Notes: generated from the letters alone by a model not told the origin. Shown: positions 8,001 through 17,535, counted from the first letter of the stretch. The stretch: DNA of 24,510 nt from Zarea fungicola (GCA_900169235.1 FWCC01000359.1:1-24510), one strand, 5' to 3'. Translations and numbers: made by a program.

Positions 8001-8804
8001 CGGAATGCGGTTCATCGTGCCGGCCGCCTCCATCTCCAGCCCGATAATGTTGTATGTATCCCTCAACTCGTTACGCTTACGTGCGTTCTTGACCAGTTTG
8101 TCGCCGGACCCAATTGAGCCGTACCACACTCGAGTGCGCTTCTCTGCCGTCCGCTCCTTTCGCGCTACTATTTCTTCGACCCCTCTGCCGTTGATCTGAT
8201 AGAGGACATCTTCCTTTTGACCGGGGTCGGCAAAGGTGCCGTTTGAATGCTCCTCATTCTTCATCTTCTCGTACAGTGGAAGGAAGACGTCGGCGTCGTT
8301 TGGCGCCATTACCTTGATTTTGCCAATGGCCGATCGAATCAAGGTGTTGGTCGAAGCCAAGACGCGACCGCATTGCAGCAGCTGGAGCCCCTTGGTGGTC
8401 TCTTTTCCCAGCTCGTACGCGATGAGCCCTGCGCTCTCTCCCACCGGGAGTCCCACGAGGACATCGCCGAGGCGAATGTCGAGGGGGGGGTTCTTGGCCA
8501 GGTTTGGAAGGCCGGCGGCGACTCCGACGAGCAAGCCGAGCCAGAGGTTGGGAAAGAACTTTTTGATTTGACTAGCGAGGGCGGCCGAGGAGCCGGTCCC
8601 GTACTCCTGGCCCGCGGGGAGCGTTGCGACGACGATGTTGTGACCGTTGATATCGCCGGCCATGTAGACGTAGTCGTCGCCTTGGCTGGCACGGAACCGT
8701 CCTCTGTGCCTGTTATCAAGCATTTGCAGAGCTGCTTGGGTCTCAATCTCCAGCGGCGCGATCCATACAATGGTGTAGAGTGCTGGATCCAGTATCTCAC
8801 TCAT
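4959..8804 (-). CDS. NLR-type STAND protein: PNP domain, NB-ARC, TPR, ankyrin repeats
   Basis: Model: exons 8804-7856, 7668-7114, 7059-6462 and 6405-4959 (1182 residues). Residues 1-316 form a purine nucleoside phosphorylase/uridine phosphorylase-like domain (GLLVGVAAGLP, DIRLGDVLVG, NIIGLEMEAAG, GVCDYGDERKNKQWQPYAAA). In fungal NLRs this is an N-terminal effector that acts on nucleosides or nucleotides. The NB-ARC region follows, with Walker A GLSGSGKTQ (about 349), Walker B WLVIIDGADD (about 432), GAICVTST and GGFPLALELAG (about 514), then a winged-helix-like segment. TPR-like helices span about 741-824. Seven ankyrin repeats (about 907-1134) probably sense ligands. The last 44 residues come from antisense reading of a glycosyltransferase fragment. 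The start ATG has A at -3 (GCAAACATG). Related fungal proteins act in allorecognition or defence; the ligand and substrate here are unknown. The first splice junction is uncertain. Confidence 0.8.
5017..5055. repeat. GAG/CAG trinucleotide expansion
   Basis: A run of GAG followed by CAG triplets within the glycosyltransferase fragment. Antisense, it encodes the poly-Ala, poly-Pro and poly-Arg stretch at the C terminus of the NLR-type protein. Its length is likely to differ among strains. Confidence 0.7.
6406..6461 (-). other. NLR-type gene intron 3 (56 nt, GT-AG)
   Basis: A perfect GTAAGT donor follows CAACA, and the acceptor is CCAATAG, preceded by a TTGAC branch-like motif. Both sides are phase 2, so the frame runs from ATSARQQ into KARVGESS. 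Without splicing the frame stops at once (TAA at 6458-6460). Confidence 0.85.
7060..7113 (-). other. NLR-type gene intron 2 (54 nt, probable GC-AG)
   Basis: Exon 2 ends GAAG and is followed by GCAAGT, the consensus of GC-type donors. A CTAAC branch site and a TTCCCAG acceptor follow. Splicing here joins SDQDRSQE to VQEAVRRAAQVLGGFPLALE in frame (phase 1). The nearby GT (GTATTC) is phase 2 and would break the frame. An in-frame TAA at 7070-7072 must be removed. Confidence 0.7.
7669..7855 (-). other. NLR-type gene intron 1 (187 nt, boundaries uncertain)
   Basis: The donor GTTAGT lies after RKQD (phase 1). The best-looking acceptor, TTTCTTTCTAG at 7748, is phase 0. Used with this donor, it gives a stop after a few residues. 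The first acceptor found that restores the frame is CTTCCAG ending at 7669, which joins KQD to AKSDRFFGRHDEL. Alternatives are a lost base or a truncated PNP-only product. Confidence 0.5.
7762..7833. repeat. 9-bp minisatellite, eight units, in intron 1
   Basis: Eight tandem 9-mers with consensus ACAGATTAG (variants ACGGATTAA, ACAAATTAG and others), lying wholly inside the deduced intron. The unit is a multiple of three, and on the minus strand it reads as a pyrimidine-rich TCTAATCTG array close to the strong acceptor at 7748. Confidence 0.9.
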
Positions 8805-10454
8805 GTTTGCGGTGATCTATGGTGATGTGCACGGTTTCTCGTCGGCTGTGGCCGGGCATGCGACAAAATGTGGTGGACGGAGGGAGAAGGGCAGTCAGGC
8901 GTCACTGGCCCTCGTGGCATGCCAGGTCAACAAAACGATGCTGCTTCGCCCACATGGGGAAGGTTAGATGTGTTCAACGCCACGCCCGGGACGGAAACCT
9001 GTAATTCTCTATGATGGCAACGGACCGATCATCAAGGCTCTTTTTTTCAGATAGTAAATGCGACAAAGTAGAAAACTTGATGGTTGAAGGAGGTTTGTGT
9101 GCTGCCTTTGCTGGGCGGCAGAACAAGGCAAAGGCAGCAGAGAGCAGGGGCGGGGAAGACTATGGCCCCTAGACGTTGTCAGCGACGGGTTCATAGCGTC
9201 TCTGTCCAAAGTGCAGCAAAGATAGGCCTCTGATTCACCTGTCCGTACTTCCATGTCGGCATTGGGCCCTTCCTGCAGGTCGCATATTCAGCTTCTTGGG
9301 CACCCAATCAATCGTTGAGCTACGCGCTCTAGTAATGCAAATATTGCGCCACCAGTTTCATTGTGCCGCTGAAGGCAAGGGAACAAGGCAACGGCAAATA
9401 TTGTCGTGTATGGCCAAAGGGAAAAAGAAGTCGCAGATTCTTAAGTTCAATACACTATATAAGTGAGTATTGATAATTAATAGTTAATACTAAAATATTG
9501 TTGTGTTTGGCCTGTTACGTTGGTGACTAACTAGCGTTTGTGTTTGTTGGGCTCGGCAGAACCACTGTTCAATAAAATAAAAAGCTCATGGTTTAATTAA
9601 TAAACGTATAACAGTCCGCAGCTGATAAGTAGGAACGTAAAAGCAGTCGATTTGGTTAGGAAAATCCAAGGGGAAGGTCCGCGTCTGCGTCGGAAAACGA
9701 TTAACAATTATGTATGATGTTCGCTTTGTTCACTCTGTTCCAGCAGAGTATAATATTTCCCTACTATGAGCTAATTTATTTTCTTGCATTTTAAAGACTG
9801 TCTTGCATCAAGGTCATACTGCGTGACCATATCAGATTGAAGATTTGTGGCAGAAGCAAAACATGGCTGAGGAGCTATACCAACATGGTTCTCGGCAGGC
9901 TTGGTTGGAGCTTCGCCGCAGCTCGGCAGGGGGTAAAGAAGTACTTGGCCAGTGGTTTTTAGGATGGGTTGGATTTGGAGAGGCGAGCATCGTCTAAAGT
10001 TTTGTACTTATTTACTTTTTGCCCACGTAGCCGGGGCAAGTCAGAGTCACAGAGTATATGCGACAACACGTTTTGGGTTCGCAGGGCCGGACAGGCACAA
10101 ATCTGTTACTTACTTGGTCGTCACTTGATTCTTTTTTCTTCCTTGCAAGTCGTACCGGAACAATGTCCACCACAGACTTGACGTACATCTGTTCGGTGAG
10201 CAGTGAGTGGGCACAAAACGGCGCAAAACACTAGACACGCACAACCGAGGTTTTGCACTTGATGTCAAGCATCGACCGCTGAGAGTAATTGGTTCTATTT
10301 CTATGTATTCGCCGGCTTTCTTCCAGTGACGCTTAGCTGCTCCAACCAATTTATGTATGCATCCAACCAGGAGCATGAGCAAGTCAAGCGGGCACATTGC
10401 TGAACTTTTGACTTCAAAGGAGTTGCATCCAGCCACCAGAAAAACACAAATTAC
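8805..10454. other. Long intergenic stretch
   Basis: No credible gene is seen on either strand in about 1.6 kb; the open frames are short and lack codon or motif support. Notable points: a local AT-rich patch at 9450-9500 with CTATATAAG, and a stretch at about 9680-9765 that weakly resembles the 3' flank of the glycosyltransferase gene (AACAATTATGTATGATGTT and AGTATAATATTTCC against the 4612-4676 region). The first 200 bp must carry the NLR-type gene's promoter, but no clear TATA box was found. Confidence 0.5.
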
Positions 10455-10856
10455 TCAGGCCTTTGGACCAGTAGGCTGCTTGCAAAGGTTAGGGATGTTT
10501 GTTGCATCCTCAGATAACTTTCCATTGGTTTTCAAATTGTTCAAAATTTTCGAACGTTCCGCATCCGATAGCTTGTTAGGATCGAGGCAATGAGCACCAT
10601 CCATAGCAGCAACAGGAACCTTCAAGACACCCTTTTGGAGAGCGTCTGTCACCGGCGCTAGAGGGGTATTCGCGAGACCAATTAATCCACCCAGTCCTGG
10701 CGCTCTGTCCCTGCTGTAGACGGAGATGGCTCCTTTATAGGGGTCGGCAACATCCACCGCATTGGATGCTCCGGTCATTGGTGAGGCAACTGGAGCCGCA
10801 ATGGCCACGCTGGCAGAAAAAGCCAGTAGGTAGGAGCCATTGGTAAGGAGTTACAT
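10455..10856 (-). pseudogene. Small secreted protein with a stop at codon 2
   Basis: The frame runs ATG TAA and then reads open to 10455. The residues after the stop (LLTNGSYLLAFSASVAIAAP) form a good signal-peptide core with an alanine-rich cleavage region. The mature part is about 110 residues with two cysteines (AHCLDPNKLSDAERSKIL, NIPNLCKQ). A TATAAAA box lies about 130 bp upstream (10988-10994) and a CTCTCTCTT stretch precedes the ATG, so the promoter looks intact. The next in-frame Met would lose the signal peptide. A single C-to-T change at codon 2 (CAA to TAA) would explain the loss, which is the kind of change RIP makes. The family is not recognised. An unseen upstream exon could bypass the stop. 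Confidence 0.55.
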
Positions 10857-10987
10857 CGTGAATAATAAGAGAGAGTATAACCGTAAAAAAAATTGGTTTT
10901 GTGGATTAGGTATCTGCAAAGAGATGAATGTTGCAAATGAGATTACCCTTGCCAAGCAGAAGAGTAGCAGAGCGGGGGAAGGGTGTA

Positions 10988-10994
10988 TTTTATA
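10988..10994 (-). promoter_or_regulatory. TATA box of the small secreted-protein gene
   Basis: TATAAAA on the minus strand, about 130 nt before the ATG at 10856. A possible 5'-UTR intron (GTAATC to TTTGCAG) lies between them. Confidence 0.5.
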
Positions 10995-11039
10995 GATGGA
11001 ATTTGCCTGTGGTGCGAAACGTGGTACATCTCTTGGCGC

Positions 11040-11403
11040 CGGAGGAACGTATATCAATGCAGATTAATAAACCTGCGACATAGTTCCCAAGACAGGTACC
11101 ACCGGGTGCCGGCATGTTGAGATGTGGTAATGCCACATTGAAACCCGGTGCTGTTTGGTCGCACTGAGATGAAGTAAAGTAGCCTGCCTGCGTGGAATTC
11201 TGGGTTGCAGGAGACGCTGGCTGATAGTACCCCAGCATTATTGATGACGTAGGGCACTGACAACTCCTTTCAAACAGCCCTCCGTGCCCGAGACCGCGCA
11301 GGTAAAGGATGGTGTTTGGACCGAGACACCAGCGGAATTAGCCGCGCCAGCGGGATCATCCATCTTCAGCTGCAGTGAAGGGACGAATTCCTCTGGCGAA
11401 GAG
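11040..11403 (-). pseudogene. Frameshifted coding relic, family unknown
   Basis: Three adjacent minus-strand frames carry protein-like sequence in order: VSVQTPSFTCAVSGTEGC, then VPYVINNAGVLSASVSCNPE, then QAGYFTSSQCDQTAPGFNVA with LNMPAPGGTCLGNYVAG. The second shift coincides with a duplicated GCAG (GCAGGCAGG), a 4-bp insertion. The first is a shift near 11258-11265. The left edge looks like an exon start, with CTAAAC and TTCCAG just before 11403. The cysteine spacing suggests a secreted or surface protein. A resemblance to Egh16-type C termini is too weak to call. Confidence 0.4.
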
Positions 11404-11409
11404 CTGGAA

Positions 11410-14400
11410 TTTGTGTTTAGTCAAGCTTGACGGAGATGCTGGCTCGTTGTCTCAAATTCCTCGAGTACTGCTGTTGAGAGCAATAGTAACGAATTGGTTT
11501 CTGTCGGCAGACACGGGCGAAACGTTTTTCGTGCAGCTTCGCGACCCAAATCTGACATTTCATTTATGCTTGCTTATCTAGTAGAAGCTATATTGTAGTT
11601 TTTTCGTAAAGATACTGTTGTGCCCAGATAGAGTACTGCCTCAACGTCACCGTCTGGTGGCTTCAACATGGCTGTGGAGCTCTGTGAATCTGTCTCAACA
11701 GAGCACGCGGGAGCTACGGCATTATCAGCCACAAAAATTAGATAGATGTGTCTAGTAGGGTGTATTCCTTTTTTTCTTTTTCCTTGTCTTTGCCCTTTGA
11801 AGTGTGAACTGTGATGCTGGGTAGAGTCTCCAAAGCTGTTCCTGCAACATCCCAAGAGTTATAAATACACACTCTGGCAACAGCTAAAGGAGTCTTGCGT
11901 AGCTGCAATTGGCAAGATTTTCTCTACTCGTACTTGATTCAATTGCAATATTACTTTTCCCTAATTCATGGACATCACTGCAAAGCGGTCATTTTACATT
12001 GGGAGCGACACCTGAATATATCATGATCCCTACCCTAAGCAGTAACCAATTCCTGGAACAACAACTGACAACACTGTCGGCAATTCCCATAGAAGAAACT
12101 GAGCGATATTAATATATTAATATTTACTTTGTAATTATCAATCACCCCTTTTTATGCATCTTGCTAGGCTTTCCAGGTATATATTGTTACATTTCAATTT
12201 TTGGTATAGGGTATATACCCCATTTTGTTTTTGAGCAATCTACTACTACTGGCACAACTGTTTTGACAAATACAAAATGCTTCTGATTTGGTTGATAAAT
12301 TTGTAAATATTCCATGACAGATAAACAGAAACGTAAAAGCGGTGGGTTTTTTTTAGTAGCAACAGAATACCCGCGTCATGCGGCGTGGGATACTACCAAG
12401 CCCTATCGTGCTCAGACAGCGTGTGTTGCCGTGATTCACTGCATGACATTCATCACGAAACGGTCTCAGGAGCATACTGACTACTTGCGGACCGAAAAGC
12501 CCTGTTTCGGCAATGGTGAATCGGTTTTTTTCGTGTAACGGATCAATCTAGAGATGAAGGTTGGTGCTACATTGTTGCGGGCACTGGGAAAGGTTACTCA
12601 TTTCGACAGTTTTTTCCTTTTCTACTTGGTTTTTTTGTAGATTCTGGGGAAGCGAAATAAATGTAGGTTGGAAATGCAGCGGAATAAGACGGGCATGTGT
12701 GAGATGATGACGACGGAGAGTGTAGAGCTGAGGAACAAACGGTAGATAGTAAGCAACAAGTAAGCGGCAGAAAAGTTGGAAAATCTGATATGATTGCCAT
12801 TAAATATGTACATTCGAGGTGTATTTAATATGTATAATAAAGCGTTTTATGCCTTTTTGGGGATGAACATGTCTGTGGTCTGAGTGATGGGCGCGGGTAT
12901 CCCGGGTCGGTTGGTGCGGCCGGATGCGTTTGCGTGGCGGTGGTTGGCGACGACGCGATGGAGAGCGGCAGTGAAGGGGCGGCAGCCTACACGGCGCGGG
13001 AATCATGATACAATATGGATTTTTAAACAGACGATTTTGATTTCATTCAAAGACAGCTGATACTGCGGCCAGCGTGCGTTGATACGTTTTCGGTTGTCGA
13101 CAATGGGGTGCCCGCAAAGTATCAAACGCAGTTGGGTGCGCGGTACATGACCCGCGCCAGCTATTACAGGTGGTAATCACACTTGAACATGATGAATCTA
13201 TAATTTAATACGACACTATGCGTCTTTTGATCTGTCGGAATGGATGTCAATGGCCGAACGTTGCGTCGGTGCAGGGTTTGCCGCAAGCCTGCTACTGTGT
13301 CAGATGACGGCCGACGGCATGCGACGCGCCGTAGCAAAGGCGCCGGGCAATTCCATTCATGGATAGAAGTTGATAAAGCATCAAATTAGAGAAATATTTA
13401 CATGTAAAAGTGCACCAAGCTGACCGTGCGAGTCTCCCTCGCCCTCGCCACCATCTCATCATGACCAGATATCGCGGGTTTTATGCCTGCGCACCACTTG
13501 GCAACACCACAAAGGGCGCGGGCGGAAAAATACAGAGGGAGGCGCAAGGGAATATTCATTCATGTACTAATAGACTACAGACAATACATTTAATCACTTT
13601 TTACAGCCATCACATTCTCTACAGGTCTGCTCGCAGGACTACAAGGCGACGCTCATGTTCTCACGCACACGGTTATCACTTAGTACGGCCCACGGGTGGG
13701 AGGCGTTTTTCTTAATAAGGGGCCCTGGTTGCCCGCAAACCATTTTTTTTGCTTGAAGAGCGACAGGGACATGTACCTGGTACAAAGGGTTCCAGGTTCC
13801 AGTATGCGGCCCCCCGATCGCCCAAAACGCGAATCGAGCTTCTGCTGGCGGCGGCGGGCGGAATTACTAGGCGTCCGGGCCAATGAATGGAGGCGAAGGC
13901 GACGAGGACAGCACCAAAGGAGGTTAGGCGGGCGTGCGAGGCAGGACTACCAGTACAGGCCAGTTATGGAGCGCCGTTGTAGTGGCAGTGGGAACGCGGG
14001 CGGGAGCAGAGGAATGGCCATAATAGGAAGCCGGGTAGGTAGAGGGTACTTTGGAAGCTTGTGTCTCTGCTCTTGTGTGAGTGCGCCTCTTTTGCGTGTG
14101 GACTGTGGAGTTGGGAGGGTGTGATGTGTGTGTGTGGTGCCTTGATTTTCCGGGGCATTTTTTTTTCTAGCTACTGCCTGGAATGACATGGCAATGGATT
14201 GAGTTGGCAGCATTTGGCAGTAGTGTAGAGTGGAAGAAGAATGATGATGTATGTGTAGTAGGAGGGCAAGAAGAGAACGATTTAAATCTGGCCATCGTTC
14301 ATTATGTTGTGTGTACATGTATCTGTACATGTATCTGTACATGATGGGTGTGCAAGGTAGGTACCCTTATGGCTCGTTCTAGCTGCTGTTCCTGTCGTGT

Positions 14401-14430
14401 CTACTGTAGCTGTGTAGTAGATTTTATAGA
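11410..14430. other. Long gene-poor stretch
   Basis: About 3 kb without a supportable gene. Features seen: a TATAAATA at 11860-11867 on the plus strand with no clear ATG-started frame after it; AT-rich DNA at 12100-12320; a GC- and purine-rich block at 13830-14110 with long but low-complexity frames on both strands; and a TG-rich microsatellite at about 14122-14140. None of the open frames shows motifs, splice support or a convincing start. Confidence 0.5.
14311..14343. repeat. 12-bp tandem repeat TGTACATGTATC
   Basis: About 2.7 copies of TGTACATGTATC in tandem. Each copy contains the palindrome TGTACA, so the tract can form small hairpins. Confidence 0.8.
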
Positions 14431-14483
14431 TTTTTCTTCTTTTTAAATACATCCGACTATTCTACCGCATCATTCATAAATTC

Positions 14484-17288
14484 ATGACGTCTTTTCCTGT
14501 AGATGTAGCACAAACTGTTGCCACTCTTCAGTCATCTACCGTGTGTGTACTCCGTAATGGTAGCATGTATGACTCCACTGGGAGACCCACCAAGGCCGTT
14601 TTGTTCTTGGGTTCCTCGTATCAGGGCCAAAATGCTGGAAACATGGTGAGCAATAGTTTACAAATGCTGAAGCTATGGTTTAGATATTTTGTCCGTGTTC
14701 TCATGTATATAAATCGATATTTGACTCCTGTTTTTAAAGTCTTTGATATTGGGCTGTAGAATGGCACAGCTAAGTCAGCTGTGCCCGGAGCGTCAGATCG
14801 AGTGCGACTTCCAACCCACCTACGCGAGAGTTTTGGCTGCGTTGTAACGAAGTTACAAGTTATTGTCGCGCTCTGTGGGGGCCTACTAAGTTGGTACGAA
14901 CTACATGTTTGTCCGTAGAAGGCTCAATAGCACGTCCAAAAGCCTACCCTAGGGCACAAACGGATGTTAATAAAAATAAAATATAAAATAAATAAAATAG
15001 AAGTTACAAGTTATAAGCTATANNTGCTAGTTGGCGTAGCAGTTATAGACAGTTGTTACATGCGTCGCACTGGACGCACAGCGAGCAGCCAGCCGGCAGA
15101 CAGGGAAGTGGACATGTGGCCCTGCTTTGTTAGTTTCCACGGCATTCTATCTGGTTCTTGTGGTGACATGAGGCGCTTTGTTTGCTTTTTGTATAGCTGG
15201 CATTGTCTTTGGAGCATCGCTAGGTTATGCACCCTATGACCTGTTGACGACCGTCGCCTATTTAGTAGTTCGAGTCAGTTGTAGGGCTGCATAGGCGCTG
15301 GACCACTTTTCTAGGGGCAAGAATGCATAGTTCCCGCCTTATACGCGCTATCTTGCCGCTAAATTATGCGGATCTCAGCTACGATCAATTATAGCCTTAT
15401 AAATGATATGAAGAGTGAGAGGAGACCGAGGTGCAGCTTTAGAAGGAGATCTTTAGGTATTTAAGGCCATAAAAACTTTCTAAAAAGCTAATTTTAACGT
15501 GTATTGGCAGTCTATAGAGGTGATACGTAACTATGCAATAGTAACAACCAGAAATGGCCCTTTATTTGTTTGCTCCAACAAAGTCGAGAGGTACCTAGGG
15601 AGGGGTAGAAGGTACATCGCTGGTTCCTCTAGTGGAGCCAGCACTGCCTCACACTGGCCAGAATGACCCGCCTACTGCTATTATTCTTCTTTTCAAAAGG
15701 CGGACACTTGAAACGCGTTTGACAGTATGCCCTATTGGAGTCCATTTTACCGTTCGCAGTAGAGCCATGGAGAGAACGAGTAACGGTTATGACGGAAGGC
15801 GCAACGAAAGAAGACCTGACAGTAGGTTGGGATATACTTGTGACCGTGGGTTGCTCCGCCCGTAACGGGGTAGTTGGTGTTGGTGGGGTTATTCATGTTG
15901 CAAACGTTGCACAAGGAGGAGCCAGGCGTGAGTCGTTCTCGTTCACTCTTGGATCAAGATCTGAACAAAGTCCGTATTCAGGAACACTGGCAGCAATGGC
16001 ATATGTGCTGAGGCACATCCCAGGAGGGCATAGTCGCCTGGCAGTTCTCACGACAAATAAGGCTGCGGTGCAGTCGCTGACAAAACCGCTACAACAATCA
16101 GGGCAAGAGTTTATACGATGCATCTATGAATCGATAGAGAACCTTCGAGACAAAGGTGTCCGTACCTCAATTATTTGGGTGCCATCAGGGAGCGATGTTG
16201 AACTCCTTGACATGGCGCGGAAGAAATCGAAGGAGGCGACGAAAGCAGGCGCTACACCGGAAAAACAATTTCCAAGGATGCTCTCTACTACGTTCAACAT
16301 TGAGAGAAAGAAACTGAAAGCGGAAAGACATATCCCGGAAGCAGTGGGAAAATACTCGAAAAGCATTGATATGGCCCTACCAGGCCATCACACCAGTAGG
16401 CTATACGAGAAGCTACCATGGAGTAAACGAACAATACTGGCTCAGCTTAGGACTTACATGATCAGGCTCAATGGGTATCTCCACCAGATAAAGGCGGTAC
16501 CTTCAAGTCAATGCGCGTGTGACCTTGAAAGAGAAACTATTAAGCACTTCCTCTTCCGATGCCCAAAATGGGAGACATATCGAAAGGAAATGACAGAATG
16601 CACAGAAACGCTAAGAGGCAACCTTTCCTTCTACCTCGGTGGGAAGTCCCCTACGGATGGACCAAAATGGAGGCCAAACATGAAGGCTGTCGAGGCCACG
16701 ATACGATTTGCACTGGCCACTGGCCGACTGAACAACGACTACGAACCCCATCACAACCCGTAGGAGGAGTATCAACGCCACCTACAACACCTCGTGTAGC
16801 TGATAACTAGCGCCGCTTCAGCCGCTGTAGATAGGACGCTGAACACTTGGAGAATAGCCTTCAAGCCAGCCAGTTAATACCAGCACCGCACGAGAATCCG
16901 TGCTACCAAGGAAGAAACATGGACAGGAGCAATAATGGGAGGAATGTAGTTTATGGGCTTGCAGGAGGCAAAGAAGCCAATTTTGGACATGTAAAGTAAC
17001 ATAGCTAGCGAGCCCTATTGACGGCTTAGTCACCGGGCGTAATAAACAAAGTGAAGTGAAGTATGCCCTAAATAGTTAATAGTTCATGAAAATAAAAAAA
17101 ATGCGTATCCTGCAGTTACCGTTGTGCAGGACGGCATTGGCAACGTGACTGATGGCACTGTCTTCGTCACACAAACAGAGCGCGGCGACAAGGGTTATGG
17201 TGTAGCAGCCGTAAATACGGCTGTTGCGGCAGTTGGTGTCGCTATATCCTCCACTGGTGGGGCTGTGTTGGGACGATCCAAACTCTAA
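14484..17288 (+). CDS. Small two-exon protein split by an element-filled intron
   Basis: Exon 1 (14484-14645) encodes 54 residues from MTSFPVDVAQTVATLQSS to GQNAGNM. A GTGAGC donor follows in phase 0. Exon 2 (17130-17288) encodes DGIGNVTDGTVFVTQTERGD and KGYGVAAVNTAVAAVG up to GRSKL and a TAA, after a TTGTGCAG acceptor, also phase 0. Together they give about 106 residues: a hydrophilic first half and a Gly/Ala/Val-rich end that could be one membrane or packing helix. I do not recognise the family. The intron of about 2.48 kb is far longer than other introns here, and it contains a LINE and a dispersed repeat. Another acceptor (CCTGCAG, 17115) gives the wrong phase. Pairing the two exons is inferred from position, strand and phase. 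The gene may no longer splice correctly. Confidence 0.45.
14763..14783. repeat. Short perfect inverted repeat
   Basis: GCACAGCT and AGCTGTGC flank AAGTC. A second one, TTGTAAC GAA GTTACAA, lies near 14844-14860. Both fall in the filler between the split exons, so they may be parts of a non-autonomous element. The rest of 14784-15270 shows no gene. Confidence 0.5.
15023..15024. other. Ambiguous bases (NN)
   Basis: Two N bases sit in AT-rich repeat DNA between AAGCTATA and TGCTAG. They mark an unresolved base call or a scaffold join, so the local structure of this repeat region should be treated with care. Confidence 0.95.
15275..15387 (+). repeat. Dispersed repeat, copy B (inverted relative to 1300-1410)
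   Basis: This is the partner of the repeat at 1300-1410, with the same core words on the opposite strand (CCCGCCTTAT, TTGCCGCTAAATTATGCGGA). The two copies differ by about three substitutions in the best 70 bp, then by small gaps at both ends. Confidence 0.75.
15735..16763 (+). pseudogene. LINE ORF2 C-terminal part (RNase H-like domain)
   Basis: The frame is open for 342 residues from the truncation point. It carries an RNase H-like domain: VGCSARNGVVGVGGVIHV, SPYSGTLAAMAYVLRHIP and SIIWVPSGSDVELLDMARKK. It ends with the cysteine-histidine motif of Tad1-type elements (CACDLERETIKHFLFRCPKW). Usual catalytic positions are replaced: the TDGS strand reads TVGC, the AEL glutamate reads GTL, and the third acid reads LTTNKAA. 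The domain therefore looks inactive. No promoter belongs to this fragment, and the reverse transcriptase core is missing. Confidence 0.75.
15735..17059 (+). mobile_element. 5'-truncated Tad1-like LINE with target-site duplication
   Basis: The 11-mer AGTATGCCCTA occurs at 15724-15734 and again at 17060-17070, immediately flanking the element. This is a classic LINE target-site duplication. The element starts inside its reverse-transcriptase ORF, as expected of 5' truncation. It ends with a 3' UTR and a short GTGAAGTGAAG tail. Because the target duplication is perfect, the insertion is probably not ancient. Confidence 0.8.
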
Positions 17289-17482
17289 AGGTAAAACACT
17301 AGAGCCTAATATGTTTGCTCTTGTGGTTCTAAACACAAGGCACTGAATGCTCCTGGGGTTAAAATATCGTCATAATCCAGCTGAAAATTCTTTGAGCATT
17401 CCAATGGATTATTTGCCAAGTCAGCAGCGCACTGGGCGGCTGATTGCTCAGCAGCTTGACATTTTCGCTATAACTATAGTTA

Positions 17483-17535
17483 GCCAGCCAATTCAAGCAC
17501 CGCCCGCGTGAATCCGAACTACTGGTAAGGGCCCT
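17483..17535. repeat. Second copy of a LINE 3'-UTR-like segment
   Basis: AGCCAGCCAATTCAAGCACC and GTGAATCCGAACTACTGG resemble the LINE 3' UTR at about 16863-16910 (AGCCAGCCAGTTAATACCAG, CACCGCACGAGAATCCG). This implies an older, decayed piece of a related element between 17290 and 17690. No gene is seen in that interval. Confidence 0.5.

Noticed and set aside
8236..8825. Plus-strand frames of 111 and 192 codons
   Set aside because: They are antisense to the PNP exon, which has clear family motifs on the other strand.
9009..9254. Minus-strand 81-codon frame
   Set aside because: No motif, weak start context and low-complexity content; nothing supports translation.
12314..12538. Plus-strand 74-codon frame with an ATG
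   Set aside because: No domain, no homologous neighbour and AT-rich flanks; length is within chance expectation.
13696..14342. Frames of 131-142 codons on both strands in a GC- and purine-rich block
   Set aside because: Arg/Gly- and His/Thr-biased low-complexity translations, overlapping each other, with no splice or promoter support.
14763..14860. Short inverted repeats considered as a tRNA or terminator
   Set aside because: No cloverleaf or A/B box arrangement, and simple hairpins are not terminators in fungi.
15632..15865. Frame upstream of and overlapping the LINE, first read as part of its ORF
   Set aside because: The 11-bp target duplication shows the LINE begins at 15735; the upstream part belongs to other DNA and the overlap is a shadow frame.
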